From NCBI RefSeq assembly GCF_001598415.1, contig NZ_BCYX01000033.1, forward strand, positions 1-43,799: DNA of 43,799 nucleotides, written 5' to 3'. Within the stretch, counting starts at the first letter, position 1, and each line of letters starts with the position of its first letter. A model generated the notes under the pieces. That model was not told the DNA's origin, did not search any database, and saw only the letters and a program-made list of their open reading frames with translations. Below, in pieces: positions 25,045-34,200 of the stretch. Both the position numbers and the translations under genes were made by a program. This stretch comes from Sphingomonas mali NBRC 15500 (GTDB lineage: Bacteria; Pseudomonadota; Alphaproteobacteria; Sphingomonadales; Sphingomonadaceae).

Positions 25045-25069
25045 CCAAAACAACAAGAGGAGAGGCATC

Positions 25070-25786
25070 ATGACCTATGTGCAGGGCTTCATCATTCCCG
25101 TGAAGGAAGGTGACAAGCAGAGCTATCTCGACATGGCGACAAAGGCAGCGCCGGTGTTCGCCGAATATGGCGCGACGGGGACCGTCGAATGCTGGGGCGA
25201 CGACGTTCCCGACGGCAAGCGTACCGACATGAAGCGCGCGGTCCAGGCCGAGCCGGGCGAACATATCGTATTCTCCTGGGTCTGGTGGCCCGACAAGGCG
25301 ACGTGCGACGCTGCCGCCGAGAAACTGATGGCCGATGAGCGGATGCAGCCGGATGGCGCGCTGCCGTTCAATCCGCAGCGCATGATCTATGGCGGCTATG
25401 AAGCATCGTATGATGGCGGCGATGGCGGCAGCTTCGGCTATGTCGACGGCGTCGTCGCGCCGACCTCGGTCGATAAACAGGCCTTCGCCGACCACGCCGC
25501 ACGCATTTCCGCCTATTTCCTGAAGAGCGGCGCGACCCGCATCGTCGATGGCTGGGGGACCGACGTTCCCGACGGCAAGGTCACCGACTTCAAGCGCGCC
25601 GTCGCGGCCGAAGATGGCGAGACGGTGATCTTCGGCTGGGTCGAATGGCCCGACAAGCCGACCCGCGATGCCGCCTTTGCCGGGATGATGGACGATCCCG
25701 ACGTCCAGGCCGCGCCGCCCGCATTCGACATGCAGCGCGCGATCTTCGGCGGCTTCGTGCCGATCCTGGATACCGATCACCCATAA
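25070..25786 (+). CDS. Tandem DUF1428 protein (two fused copies)
   Basis: 238 aa made of two DUF1428 modules: copy 1 at about 1-118 (MTYVQGFIIPVKEGDK, WGDDVPDGKRTDMKRAV, FSWVWWPDKATCDAA) and copy 2 at about 121-236 (GYVDGVVAPTSVDKQAF, WGTDVPDGKVTDFKRAV, FGWVEWPDKPTRDAA). A usual DUF1428 protein is a single copy of about 117 aa (YbaA-like, alpha-beta barrel, often dimeric). The nucleotide sequences of the two halves still match strongly (GACGTTCCCGACGGCAAG in both), so the duplication is visible in DNA. Function unknown. AGGAGAGGC before ATG 25070. Confidence 0.88.
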   Translation: MTYVQGFIIPVKEGDKQSYLDMATKAAPVFAEYGATGTVECWGDDVPDGKRTDMKRAVQAEPGEHIVFSWVWWPDKATCDAAAEKLMADERMQPDGALPFNPQRMIYGGYEASYDGGDGGSFGYVDGVVAPTSVDKQAFADHAARISAYFLKSGATRIVDGWGTDVPDGKVTDFKRAVAAEDGETVIFGWVEWPDKPTRDAAFAGMMDDPDVQAAPPAFDMQRAIFGGFVPILDTDHP

Positions 25787-25806
25787 CGATCATCGACAGG
25801 AGAGAG

Positions 25807-26592
25807 ATGATGGCTACCCGAACCGGAATGCCGATCTGGTATGAATTGATGACGACCGATGTCGACGCCGCCAAGCGTTTCTATGGCGATATCGTCGGCT
25901 GGACCACGACGACCTTTCCTTCCCCCGCGGGCGGCACGCCCTACAATATCCTGAACTATGGGGAGACCGGGGTAGGCGGGCTGATGGCGTTGCCCGAAGG
26001 CGCCCCGACCGGCCCGGGCTGGTTCGCCTATTTCCACGTCGCGGATGTCGATGCCGGCGTGGCGCAGACCGAACAAGCAGGCGGTAAGACGCACATGCCC
26101 GCGACCGACCTGCCCGGCGTCGGGCGGATCGCGATGCTCGCCGATCCGCAAGGGGTGGTCTTCTATTTGATGGCTCCGGATCCCACGATGGGCGATCAGG
26201 AGAGCACCAGCTTCTCGGCGACCTTGCCGGGACGCTGCAGCTGGAACGAACTCGTCACCAGCGATCAGAAGGCGGCTTTACCCTTCTATTCCTCGTTGCT
26301 CGGCTGGACCTCCAAGGAGGCGATGCCGATGGGCGAGATGGGCGATTACACCTTCATCGACTGCGGCGACGTACGGATCGGCGCGATGATGGATCGCGCG
26401 AGCCCCGACCAGCCGCTCAAATGGACCTTCTATTTCGCCATCCCCGATGTCGATGCCGCGGTCGACAAGGTGAAGGCCGGCGGCGGCAATGTCATCATGG
26501 GACCGATGGACGTCCCCGGCGGCCAGCGCATCATCCTGGCGGTCGACCCCCAGGGCGCATCGGTTGGTTTCGTTTCAGGAGAACGGCAATGA
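25807..26592 (+). CDS. Two-domain VOC protein
   Basis: 261 aa with two VOC modules: the first opens MPIWYELMTTDVDAAKRFYGDIVGWT, the second RCSWNELVTSDQKAALPFYSSLLGW. Each module carries the WxEL-x-T-x-D..A..FY signature of the CFP30B-type glyoxalase/bleomycin-resistance group. The reading frame has two adjacent ATGs (25807, 25810); AGGAG (25798-25802) is better spaced from 25810, so the true start may be one codon later. The stop overlaps the next start as ATGA (26589-26592). The substrate is unknown. Confidence 0.88.
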   Translation: MMATRTGMPIWYELMTTDVDAAKRFYGDIVGWTTTTFPSPAGGTPYNILNYGETGVGGLMALPEGAPTGPGWFAYFHVADVDAGVAQTEQAGGKTHMPATDLPGVGRIAMLADPQGVVFYLMAPDPTMGDQESTSFSATLPGRCSWNELVTSDQKAALPFYSSLLGWTSKEAMPMGEMGDYTFIDCGDVRIGAMMDRASPDQPLKWTFYFAIPDVDAAVDKVKAGGGNVIMGPMDVPGGQRIILAVDPQGASVGFVSGERQ

Positions 26593-27080
26593 GCAAGATC
26601 ACGACCTGCCTGTGGTTCGACCACGGCAAAGCCCGCGAAGCAGCTGAATTCTATGCCGCGACGTTTCCCGACAGCCATGTTGGAAGCCCGCATGCAGCAG
26701 CAACCGATTTCCCCGGCGGCAAGCAAGGCGACGAGTTGACCGTCGAGTTCACTGTCCTCGGCCAGTCGTTCGTCGGGCTGAACGGCGGCCCGATGTTCAC
26801 CCCCAATGAGGCGGTCAGCTTCCAGGTGTTCACCGACAATCAGGAGGAAACCGACCGCTATTGGAACGCGATCGTCGATAATGGCGGCACCGAGAGCATG
26901 TGCAGCTGGTGCAAGGATCGCTGGGGCTTTTCGTGGCAGATCGTCCCGCGTGCGCTGATGGCGGGGATGAGCGATCCCGACCGCGCCGCCGCCAAGCGCG
27001 TGATGGACGCGATGATGCAGATGAAGAAGATCGACATCGCGACGATCGAACGCGCTCGCGCCGGGGAGCCGGTGGCATGA
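26589..27080 (+). CDS. PhnB-like VOC protein
   Basis: 163 aa. It begins MSKITTCLWFDHGKAREAAEFYAATF, has DELTVEFTVLGQSFVGLNGGP and NEAVSFQVFTDNQEETDRYW, and ends with CSWCKDRWGFSWQIVPRAL. This is the 3-demethylubiquinone-9 methyltransferase-like/PhnB group of VOC proteins, common in detoxification neighbourhoods. Overlaps both neighbours by 4 bp (ATGA). Function unknown beyond the fold. Confidence 0.88.
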   Translation: MSKITTCLWFDHGKAREAAEFYAATFPDSHVGSPHAAATDFPGGKQGDELTVEFTVLGQSFVGLNGGPMFTPNEAVSFQVFTDNQEETDRYWNAIVDNGGTESMCSWCKDRWGFSWQIVPRALMAGMSDPDRAAAKRVMDAMMQMKKIDIATIERARAGEPVA

Positions 27081-27547
27081 GCGGCGCCGAATACGAACTG
27101 TCGATCGAACGCCTGATCGACGCGCCGGTCGAGGCGGTGTGGAAGGCCTATACCGACCATCTGCCTGAATGGTTCTGCCCCAAGCCTTGGCGCGCCGAGG
27201 TGGTGGCGATGGACCTGCGCGCCGGCGGGCGGGCGTCGACCATCATGCACGGCCCCAATGGCGAGACGATGCCCAACGAAGGTATCTATCTTGAGGTCGA
27301 CCCGATGCGGAAGATCGTCTTCACTGACGCCTTCCGCGAAGGCTGGATCCCGCAGGGGCCATTCATGGTCGGGTTCTTCGAATATACGCCCGAAGGCGAC
27401 AAGACACGCTTTCGCGCCGGGGCACGCCACTGGACCAAGGAAGCGTTCGAGCAGCACCAGGCGATGGGGTTCGAGCAAGGCTGGTCGGTGATGGCCGAAC
27501 AGCTCGAGGAGGTCGCCAAGGGTCTGACGGAGAAGGCCGATGCGTAA
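27077..27547 (+). CDS. SRPBCC/AHSA1-family protein (plus-strand copy)
   Basis: 156 aa. SIERLIDAPVEAVWKAYTDHLPEWFCPKPW, RAGGRASTIMHGPNGETMPNEGIYLEV, KIVFTDAF and MVGFFEYTPEGDKTRFRAGARHW, then the helical tail HQAMGFEQGWSVMAEQLEEV. It is AHSA1-type, the same superfamily as the protein at 22762, but clearly different in sequence. Start ATG 27077 overlaps the preceding stop (ATGA) and it ends 8 bp inside the following gene. The ligand is unknown. Confidence 0.9.
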   Translation: MSGAEYELSIERLIDAPVEAVWKAYTDHLPEWFCPKPWRAEVVAMDLRAGGRASTIMHGPNGETMPNEGIYLEVDPMRKIVFTDAFREGWIPQGPFMVGFFEYTPEGDKTRFRAGARHWTKEAFEQHQAMGFEQGWSVMAEQLEEVAKGLTEKADA

Positions 27548-28202
27548 AATTGTCGGCACCGTCTTCGTCTCGCTCGATGGTGTGATGCAGGCACCGGGCG
27601 GGGTGAACGAGGATATTACCGGCGGCTTCGCGCATGGCGGTTGGCAGTTCAAATTCCCCGACCCTGCGGCCGACGCGACGCTGGGCGCCACGTTCGACGG
27701 CTATGACCTGCTGCTCGGGCGGAGGACGTACGACATCTTCGCCGCTTACTGGCCCTATGTCGAAGGCGAGGAAGCCAAATTGGGCGAGACCTTCACGAAC
27801 GCCGGCAAATATGTCCTGACGCGCGGCGATCAGCCGCTCGAATGGGAAAACAGCCACCGGTTGAAGAGCATGGACGATGTCGCCGCCTTGAAGGAGGGCG
27901 ACGGCCCCGATCTGATGATCTGGGGGTCGAGCGAAGTCTATCCCGGCCTGTTGTCGGCCGGACTGCTCGATCGGCTGACGGTGATGATCTACCCCCTGAC
28001 CCTGGGCGACGGCAAAAAGCTGTTTGGCGACGGCACGCCCGCGGGCGCCTTGAGGATGGTCGATCACCAGGTCACGCCGTCCGGCACCATCATCGCGACC
28101 TACGAACCCGCCGGTCCGATCCCCGAAGGCGCCTCGGTGCCGCCGATAGCTACCGCGCGCGAGGCGGAGCGGCAGCGCCGGATGCAGGAAGGGACGTGGT
28201 GA
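27540..28202 (+). CDS. Dihydrofolate-reductase-like (RibD C-terminal) family protein
   Basis: 220 aa. It opens MRKIVGTVFVSLDGVMQAPGG, as usual for the RibD C-terminal/DHFR-like family, with DLLLGRRTYDIFAAYWP (NADPH-site loop), MIWGSSEVYPGLLSAGLLDRLTVMIYPLTLGDGKKLF and IATYEPAG. Members are NADPH-dependent reductases of unknown substrate. Last gene of the operon (8-bp overlap with SRPBCC). The C-terminal 30 residues (ATAREAERQRRMQEGTW) form a charged helix beyond the fold. Confidence 0.88.
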   Translation: MRKIVGTVFVSLDGVMQAPGGVNEDITGGFAHGGWQFKFPDPAADATLGATFDGYDLLLGRRTYDIFAAYWPYVEGEEAKLGETFTNAGKYVLTRGDQPLEWENSHRLKSMDDVAALKEGDGPDLMIWGSSEVYPGLLSAGLLDRLTVMIYPLTLGDGKKLFGDGTPAGALRMVDHQVTPSGTIIATYEPAGPIPEGASVPPIATAREAERQRRMQEGTW

Positions 28203-28223
28203 TCCGCTCCTAACCGGACTAAA

Positions 28224-29549
28224 TTGCCGTCGCCGAAGCGCGAACGGCACGCTAAGCGGGCGGGGATGCATGGTCGTCCCCGCCCGTTTCTCGTCGCGAT
28301 CCTGATCGGGCTGGCCGCGGAGGCGCTGTTCCTGTGGGGCGTCACGATCCCCAGCAAGATCGTGTTCGATGAGATCCATTACGTCCCTGCGGCGCGCGCG
28401 TTGTTGGCGCTATCGGGTCCAGTCAACACCGAACACCCGTTGCTCGCCAAGGAGTTCATCGCGGTGGGGATCGCGCTGTTCGGCGACAACAGCCTCGGCT
28501 GGCGCTTCTTCTCGACGATCGCCGGCGCGGCAACGGTGATGGGCGTGTTCGCTATCCTGTGGCTGCTCTATCGCCGGATGCGTCCGGCAGTGATGGGCGC
28601 GATCTTCGCGCTGCTCAACTTCACCATCTATATCGAGGCGCGGATCGCGATGATCGATCCGTTCCTGGCCGCGTTCACGATCTGGGGAATCGCGGCGATG
28701 CTGTGGGCGATGCGCGCGCCGCCGAGCAAGGCATGGCCGCGCTTGATCCTGTCGGCGGTGTTGTTCGGACTCGCGGTGGGCGCGAAATGGGCAGCGGTGC
28801 CGTATGTCGCCGGCGCCGGGATCGCCTTCCTGATCGTGCGCTGGCGCGATACGGTCAGGGCGCGGCGCCCACTCGCCGCGATGCTCTCGGGCAGGAACCA
28901 GCCGCATTGGCCCGGGCTTCCCGCCATTCCCGCGCTCCTGACGTTCGGGCTGGTGGCGATCGCGACCTATTTCCTGACCTTTGCGCCGGCCTTCTTCTAT
29001 CGCGACCAGCCACTGACGCTCGCCGGCCTGCTGCCGTTCCAGGAGCTGATGTACAGCCAGCAGACGCAAGTGCTGCCGCACCACACCTATCAATCGAGCT
29101 GGTGGACCTGGCCGCTGATCATCCGTCCGATCTGGTATTTCTACGAGCCATCGGACGGCGCGATGCGCGGCATCCTGATGATCGGCAATCCGGTGATCCT
29201 GTGGGGCGGGTTGCTGGCGGTGCTGGCGTGCCTGTGGGGCTGGCTGAGGTCGCGCGATCCGCGGCTGCTGTTCGCCGCGTCGCTCTGGATGGCGAGCTAC
29301 CTGATCTGGGCGATCATCCCCAAATCGCTGGGCTTCTTCTATTATTACTTCCTGCCCTCGATCTTCCTGTGCATCGCGCTGGCCGCCGCGTTCGACCATT
29401 TCGGCAAGGGCAAGTTCGAACATTGGGACGAGGGTTTCGCTATCCTGGCGTTCGGGATAGCGGTCTATTTCCTCCCGATCATCTCGGCTGCGGCACTGCC
29501 GGGGGAGCAGGCCTTCCTGCACTGGATGTGGTTCTCTACTTGGCCCTAG
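28224..29549 (+). CDS. PMT-like (GT39) membrane glycosyltransferase
   Basis: 441 aa, about 9-11 transmembrane segments. The catalytic acidic loop FDEIHYVPAARALL with EHPLLAKEFIAVG and EARIAMIDPFLAAFTIWG are hallmarks of the protein O-mannosyltransferase-like GT-C family, which uses a polyprenyl-phosphate sugar donor. The recorded start is TTG 28224; an in-frame ATG at 28266 (directly after GCGGGG) is equally possible and would leave 427 aa. The stop is followed immediately by the dispersed hairpin element. The acceptor, protein or lipid, cannot be inferred. Confidence 0.85.
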   Translation: MPSPKRERHAKRAGMHGRPRPFLVAILIGLAAEALFLWGVTIPSKIVFDEIHYVPAARALLALSGPVNTEHPLLAKEFIAVGIALFGDNSLGWRFFSTIAGAATVMGVFAILWLLYRRMRPAVMGAIFALLNFTIYIEARIAMIDPFLAAFTIWGIAAMLWAMRAPPSKAWPRLILSAVLFGLAVGAKWAAVPYVAGAGIAFLIVRWRDTVRARRPLAAMLSGRNQPHWPGLPAIPALLTFGLVAIATYFLTFAPAFFYRDQPLTLAGLLPFQELMYSQQTQVLPHHTYQSSWWTWPLIIRPIWYFYEPSDGAMRGILMIGNPVILWGGLLAVLACLWGWLRSRDPRLLFAASLWMASYLIWAIIPKSLGFFYYYFLPSIFLCIALAAAFDHFGKGKFEHWDEGFAILAFGIAVYFLPIISAAALPGEQAFLHWMWFSTWP

Positions 29550-29640
29550 CGGAATAGCAGATTGCTATTCCGCGCCCGAGGGACAAGTCGGCCGGCGGCG
29601 CGCAGCGCCGACCGACGGCGCGGATTTACTCCGCGCCGAC
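29549..29640. repeat. Dispersed multi-hairpin element, copy A
   Basis: Begins at the glycosyltransferase stop. It contains hairpin GCGGAATAGC-AGATT-GCTATTCCGC (29549-29573), a GGCGGCGCGCAGCGCCGACC segment, and hairpin CGGCGCGG-ATTTACT-CCGCGCCG (29616-29638). Copy B at 37004-37082 has the same order in inverted orientation. It probably serves as the terminator for the convergent neighbours. Confidence 0.8.
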
Positions 29641-29653
29641 TTCACCCCTCCAG

Positions 29654-30112
29654 CTACTTCACCGCATTCGCTTGCGTGAACACCACTCGCCACCGCCCGC
29701 CGCGTTTCGCCCAGACGTCGACGAACCGTGCGTGCACCGCGATTGGCTTGCCCCGATCGAACCCCCTGGCATCGACCATCCCGCCGAGCACGGCACCGTC
29801 CGACCACACACGGCGGACCTTCAACGAGAGCGCGACATAGCTGGTCCTGCTGCCCGGCGCGGTCGCCCCGGCGATATATTGCGCCTTGGTCTGGTTCTTC
29901 CCGCTCGACCCCGCCAGGATATAATCGTCGGCGAGCAGCCGTTCGAGCTCAGCGCGGTCGGCTTTGAATTGCGCGAGGTCGTAGGCGGTCGCCGCGGCGG
30001 CAAGGTCGCGCGGCAACCCGCGATAATCGGCGCCTTGCGGCCCGGTCTGCGCCGGTGCCGCGGCCACAGTCAGTGTCACAGACGTGCCGATGATCCAGAT
30101 TGCCGATCGCAT
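29654..30112 (-). CDS. Secreted NTF2-like / SnoaL-type protein
   Basis: 152 aa. The signal peptide MRSAIWIIGTSVTLTVAAAPAQ (cleavage near AQT) is followed by an NTF2-like cone fold: ADRAELERLLADDYILAGSSGKNQTKAQYI and VHARFVDVWAKRGGRWRVVFTQANAVK, the typical first helix and last two strands. The DUF4440-like arrangement suggests a periplasmic protein of unknown activity. ATG 30112 with CGGGAG ahead; a longer frame upstream reaches toward LysR but has no ribosome site. Confidence 0.85.
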   Translation of the reverse strand: MRSAIWIIGTSVTLTVAAAPAQTGPQGADYRGLPRDLAAAATAYDLAQFKADRAELERLLADDYILAGSSGKNQTKAQYIAGATAPGSRTSYVALSLKVRRVWSDGAVLGGMVDARGFDRGKPIAVHARFVDVWAKRGGRWRVVFTQANAVK

Positions 30113-30203
30113 GATGTCACTCCCGAGCAATGTACGTGCAAGGGTAGTCCGATGGCGCGCTGCGGCAATGACCCGCGAGGTCAAGCCTCGACACGGCGCC
30201 CGG

Positions 30204-31100
30204 TCACGCCTCCATCGCGCTCGCCGGACGGGTCAGTACCTGGAGGAAATTGCGACACGGCAGCGTCAGGTCGGCGGCGTGATGGACCAGCCAGAGCATC
30301 ATCGTCACGCCGGTCAGCGGGCGGTAGGCCAATGCCGCCGATTGCAGATTGCATAGGGATTCCGCCAGCACCATCACGCCGATCCCGGCCGCGGTCAGCC
30401 CGAACAGAGTCGACACGTCGCTCACCACCTGCGCGACATTGGGCTCGACGCCGCGTTCGCGCATCAACGCCATCAACTCGCCGGTGAACAGGCTGCGCTC
30501 GGTCGAGTAGAAGACCATCGGCTCGCCGGTCAGGTCGACGAGATCGACCGTTTCCTGCGCCGCCAGCCGATGATCGGGCGGCACGCCGACGAACAATCGC
30601 TCGCGAAGGAAAGGCTGCGCGATCAGGTCGCGCGGCAGGACGGGTTTCTCTCGGCTGCGCATGAAGCCGATGTCGAGCAGGCGATCGTCGATATCCTCGA
30701 CCTGGGCGCGGCCCGATGCCTCGCGCAGGACGAGCTTCACTTCGGGATAGAGGCCGCGGAACTCGGCGATCGCCCGCGCGATCTCCGGAATGAAGGGCGC
30801 CGAGGCGTTGAACCCGATCGCCAGTTCGCCAAGTTCGCCGCGCGCCGCGCCGCGGGCGACCGCCATGGCGTGCTCGGCCTGGCGCAATGTCGCCCGTGCG
30901 GCGTCGAGGAACAGCTTGCCGGCGGGAGTCAGCGTGACGCTGCGGCTGGTGCGATCGAGCAAGCGCACTTGCAGTTCGTCTTCCAATGCCCGGATTTGCT
31001 GGCTGAGCGGCGGCTGCGAAATGCCGAGGTGCTTCGCCGCACGTGCGAAGTGCAGATCCTCCGCGACGCGAACGAAGTAGCGCAGGTGACGTAACTCCAT
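30204..31100 (-). CDS. LysR-family transcriptional regulator
   Basis: 298 aa. Winged helix MELRHLRYFVRVAEDLHFARAA, SQPPLSQQIRALEDELQ, RTSRSVTLTPAGKLFL; the effector domain follows from ELAIGFNASAPFIPEIAR. The start ATG 31100 gives the canonical LysR N-terminus; an ATG at 31127 adds nine residues. Divergent from the RND efflux operon, it is its likely regulator, acting with a small-molecule inducer. The region between (31101-31268) carries a dyad, listed separately. The antisense open frame that extends across the RND permease is not real. Confidence 0.93.
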   Translation of the reverse strand: MELRHLRYFVRVAEDLHFARAAKHLGISQPPLSQQIRALEDELQVRLLDRTSRSVTLTPAGKLFLDAARATLRQAEHAMAVARGAARGELGELAIGFNASAPFIPEIARAIAEFRGLYPEVKLVLREASGRAQVEDIDDRLLDIGFMRSREKPVLPRDLIAQPFLRERLFVGVPPDHRLAAQETVDLVDLTGEPMVFYSTERSLFTGELMALMRERGVEPNVAQVVSDVSTLFGLTAAGIGVMVLAESLCNLQSAALAYRPLTGVTMMLWLVHHAADLTLPCRNFLQVLTRPASAMEA

Positions 31101-31101
31101 G

Positions 31102-31124
31102 ATTGAGACATAATTAATATCAAT
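31102..31124. promoter_or_regulatory. Candidate LysR operator between LysR and RND operon
   Basis: ATTGA (31102-31106) and TCAAT (31120-31124) form a dyad with a 13-bp AT-rich spacer (GACATAATTAATA), immediately upstream of the LysR start. Its AT content contrasts with GC-rich surroundings. LysR proteins bind T-N11-A dyads in such divergent regions; binding here is inference. Confidence 0.5.
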
Positions 31125-31268
31125 CATGCCGTAAACAATATTGGACAGTCGCGGTTGCCGCGCCCACTTCGCCGCAACGCAGCACCGGCTTGTCACCGGT
31201 GCCATCACAAGATCGCCGAACGGTGCTCCCCCCGCCCCGCTACCGGCAATCGAGCATGGGAATCGCCG

Positions 31269-34200
31269 ATGATCGGAATCGTCCGCATAGCGCTGACGCG
31301 ACCGCTGACCTTCGTGGTCATGGCCATTCTGATCGCGCTGATCGGCGTGCTGACGGCGATCCGGACCCCGGTCGACATCTTCCCCAATATCCGCGTGCCG
31401 GTGATCGCCGTCGCCTGGCAATATAGCGGCCTGCCGCCCGACCAGATGTCGGGGCGCATCATCACGCCGTTCGAACGTGTGCTGACGACGACGGTCAACG
31501 ATATCGATCATATCGAGAGCCAGTCGATGCCCGGCATCGGCGTGACCAAGATCTATTTCCAGCCGGGCGCCGATATCCGCACCGCCACCGCACAGGTGAC
31601 CAGCGTGTCGCAAACCGTGCTCAAGCAGCTGCCGCCGGGGGTCACCCCGCCGCTGATCCTGAACTACAACGCCTCCACCGTGCCGATCCTGCAGCTCGCT
31701 TTGTCGGGCAAGGGTCTGTCCGAGGGCAAGATGTTCGACCTGGCGCAGAACCAGGTCCGCCCGGGCCTGGTGACGGTGCCGGGCGCGGCCATCCCCTATC
31801 CATCGGGCGGGCGTCAGCGCCAGATTCAGGTCGATCTCGATCCCGCCGCGCTGCAATCCAAGGGCCTGTCGGCGCAGGATGTCGGCAACGCCATCGCCGC
31901 GCAGAACCAGATCAATCCGGTCGGTTTCGCCAAGATCGGCAGTTTCCAATACAGCGTCGCGCTCAACAACGCGCCGGGCTCGGTCGAGGAACTCAACAAC
32001 CTGCCGGTCAAAGTGGTCAACGGCGCCACCATCTATATGCGCGACGTCGCACATGTCCGCGACGGATCGGCGCCGCAGACCAATGTCGTCCATGTCGACG
32101 GGTCGCGATCGGTGCTGATCACCGTGCTCAAGAACGGTGCCACGTCGACGCTGGCGATCGTCCAGGGAATCAAGGACGCGCTGCCCAACATCCAGGCGAC
32201 ATTGCCCGGCGCGCTCAAGATCGTGCCGATCGGGGACCAGTCGCTGTTCGTCAAGGCGGCGGTCGAAGGCGTCATCAAGGAAGGCGCGATAGCGGCCGCG
32301 CTCACCTCGGTGATGATCCTGCTGTTCCTGGGCTCTTGGCGATCGACCGTGATCATCGCGATCTCGATCCCGCTGGCGATCCTGGGGGCGATCATCGCCT
32401 TGTCGGCGACCGGCAACACGCTCAACATCATGACCCTGGGCGGCCTGAGCCTCGCGGTCGGCATCCTGGTCGACGACGCCACCGTGACGATCGAGAACAT
32501 CAACTGGCACCTCGAACAGGGCAAGCCGGTGTTCACCTCGATCATGGACGGCGCGGCGCAGATCGTGACCCCGGCATTCGTCTCGTTGCTGTGCATCTGC
32601 ATCGTGTTCGTGCCGATGTTCTTCCTGCCCGGCGTCGCCGGCTTCCTGTTCGTGCCGATGGCGCTCGCCGTGGTGTTCGCGATGATCATGTCGTTCATCC
32701 TGTCGCGCACGCTCGTGCCGACGATGGCGAACTATCTGCTGAAGCCGCACGCCGGCGACGTGCATGCGGCCGGGACAGCGGCCTCGCGCAACCCGCTGGT
32801 CCGCTTCCAGCGCGGATTCGAGCAGCGCTTCGAACGGTTCCGCAAAAGCTATGGCGCCATGCTCGAACGCGCGCTCGCGACGCCGCGGCCGTTCGTCATC
32901 GGCTTCCTGGCGTGCGTCGCCTTGTCTTTCCTGCTGGTGCCGTTCCTGGGCGAGAATTTCTTTCCGTCGGTCGATGCCGGACAGATGGCGCTCCATGTCC
33001 GCGCGCCGGTCGGATCGCGGATCGAGGATACGTCGGCGCAGTTCGACCGGATCGAGCAGCGCATCCGTCAGATCATTCCGGCCGACGAGTTGGTCTCGGT
33101 AGTCGACAATATCGGCCTGCCGGTCAGCTCGATCAACACGACCTACAACAATTCGGGCACGGTGGGACCGCAGGACGGCGACATCCTGATCCAGCTGACC
33201 AAGGACCACCGGCCGACCGACGAATATGTCCGGATGCTGCGCGAGCAATTGCCGCACGATTTCCCCGGCTCGACCTTCTCGTTCCTGCCCGCCGACATCA
33301 CTAGCCAGATCCTGAACTTCGGCGCCCCCGCCCCGATCGACATCGCGATCTCCGGCAAGGACGGCGACGGCAATGCCGCCTTCGCACGCGAGGTACTGCG
33401 CCGGATCACCGCGATCCCCGGCGTCGCCGACGCCCGCATCCAGCAATCGGCGCGCTATCCGCAGCTCGACGTGAACGTGGACCGCAGCCGGATCGGCCAA
33501 TATGGCCTGACCGAGCGCGACGTGACCAATAGCCTTGGCAGTTCGCTCGCCGGCACCTCGCAGACCGCACCGGTCTATTTCCTCGATCCGGCAAGCGGCG
33601 TCTCCTACCCGGTGGTGGCGCAGACGCCCGAATATCAGGTCGGGTCGATCAGCGACCTCGCCAATGTGCCGGTATCGGCCGCGGGTGCGAGCAGCCAGAT
33701 CGTCGGCGGCATCGCCACGATCGGCCGCTCCTACGCGCCGACAGTGGTATCGCACTATAATATCGCGCCGGTGGTGAACGTCTTCGCGACCACCAACGGG
33801 CGCGATCTCGGCGCGGTCGCCGGCGATATCAATCGCGTGCTCAAGGATATGAAGGCAAAGGCGCCGAAGGGCACGACCGTCACGCTGCGCGGCCAATATG
33901 CGACGATGAATGCCGCATTCTCAGGCCTCGGCTTCGGCCTGCTCGGCGCGATCGTGCTGATCTACCTGCTGATCGTGGTGAACTTCCAGTCGTGGCTCGA
34001 CCCGTTCGTGATCGTCACCGCTCTGCCCGGCGCGCTTGCCGGTATCGTCTGGATGCTGTTCGCGACCGGTACCACCTTGTCGGTCCCGGCGCTGACCGGC
34101 GCGATCATGTGCATGGGCGTCGCCACCGCCAACTCGATCCTGGTCGTCAGCTTCGCGCGCGAGCGACTGGCGGAACTGGGCGACGCGACCGCGGCGGCGC

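Noticed and set aside
30204..33896. 1230-aa minus-strand frame across LysR and the RND permease
   Set aside because: Only the 3' part (30204-31100) is LysR; the rest is the antisense of the permease, with low-complexity His/Arg/Asp/Gly composition and no domain.
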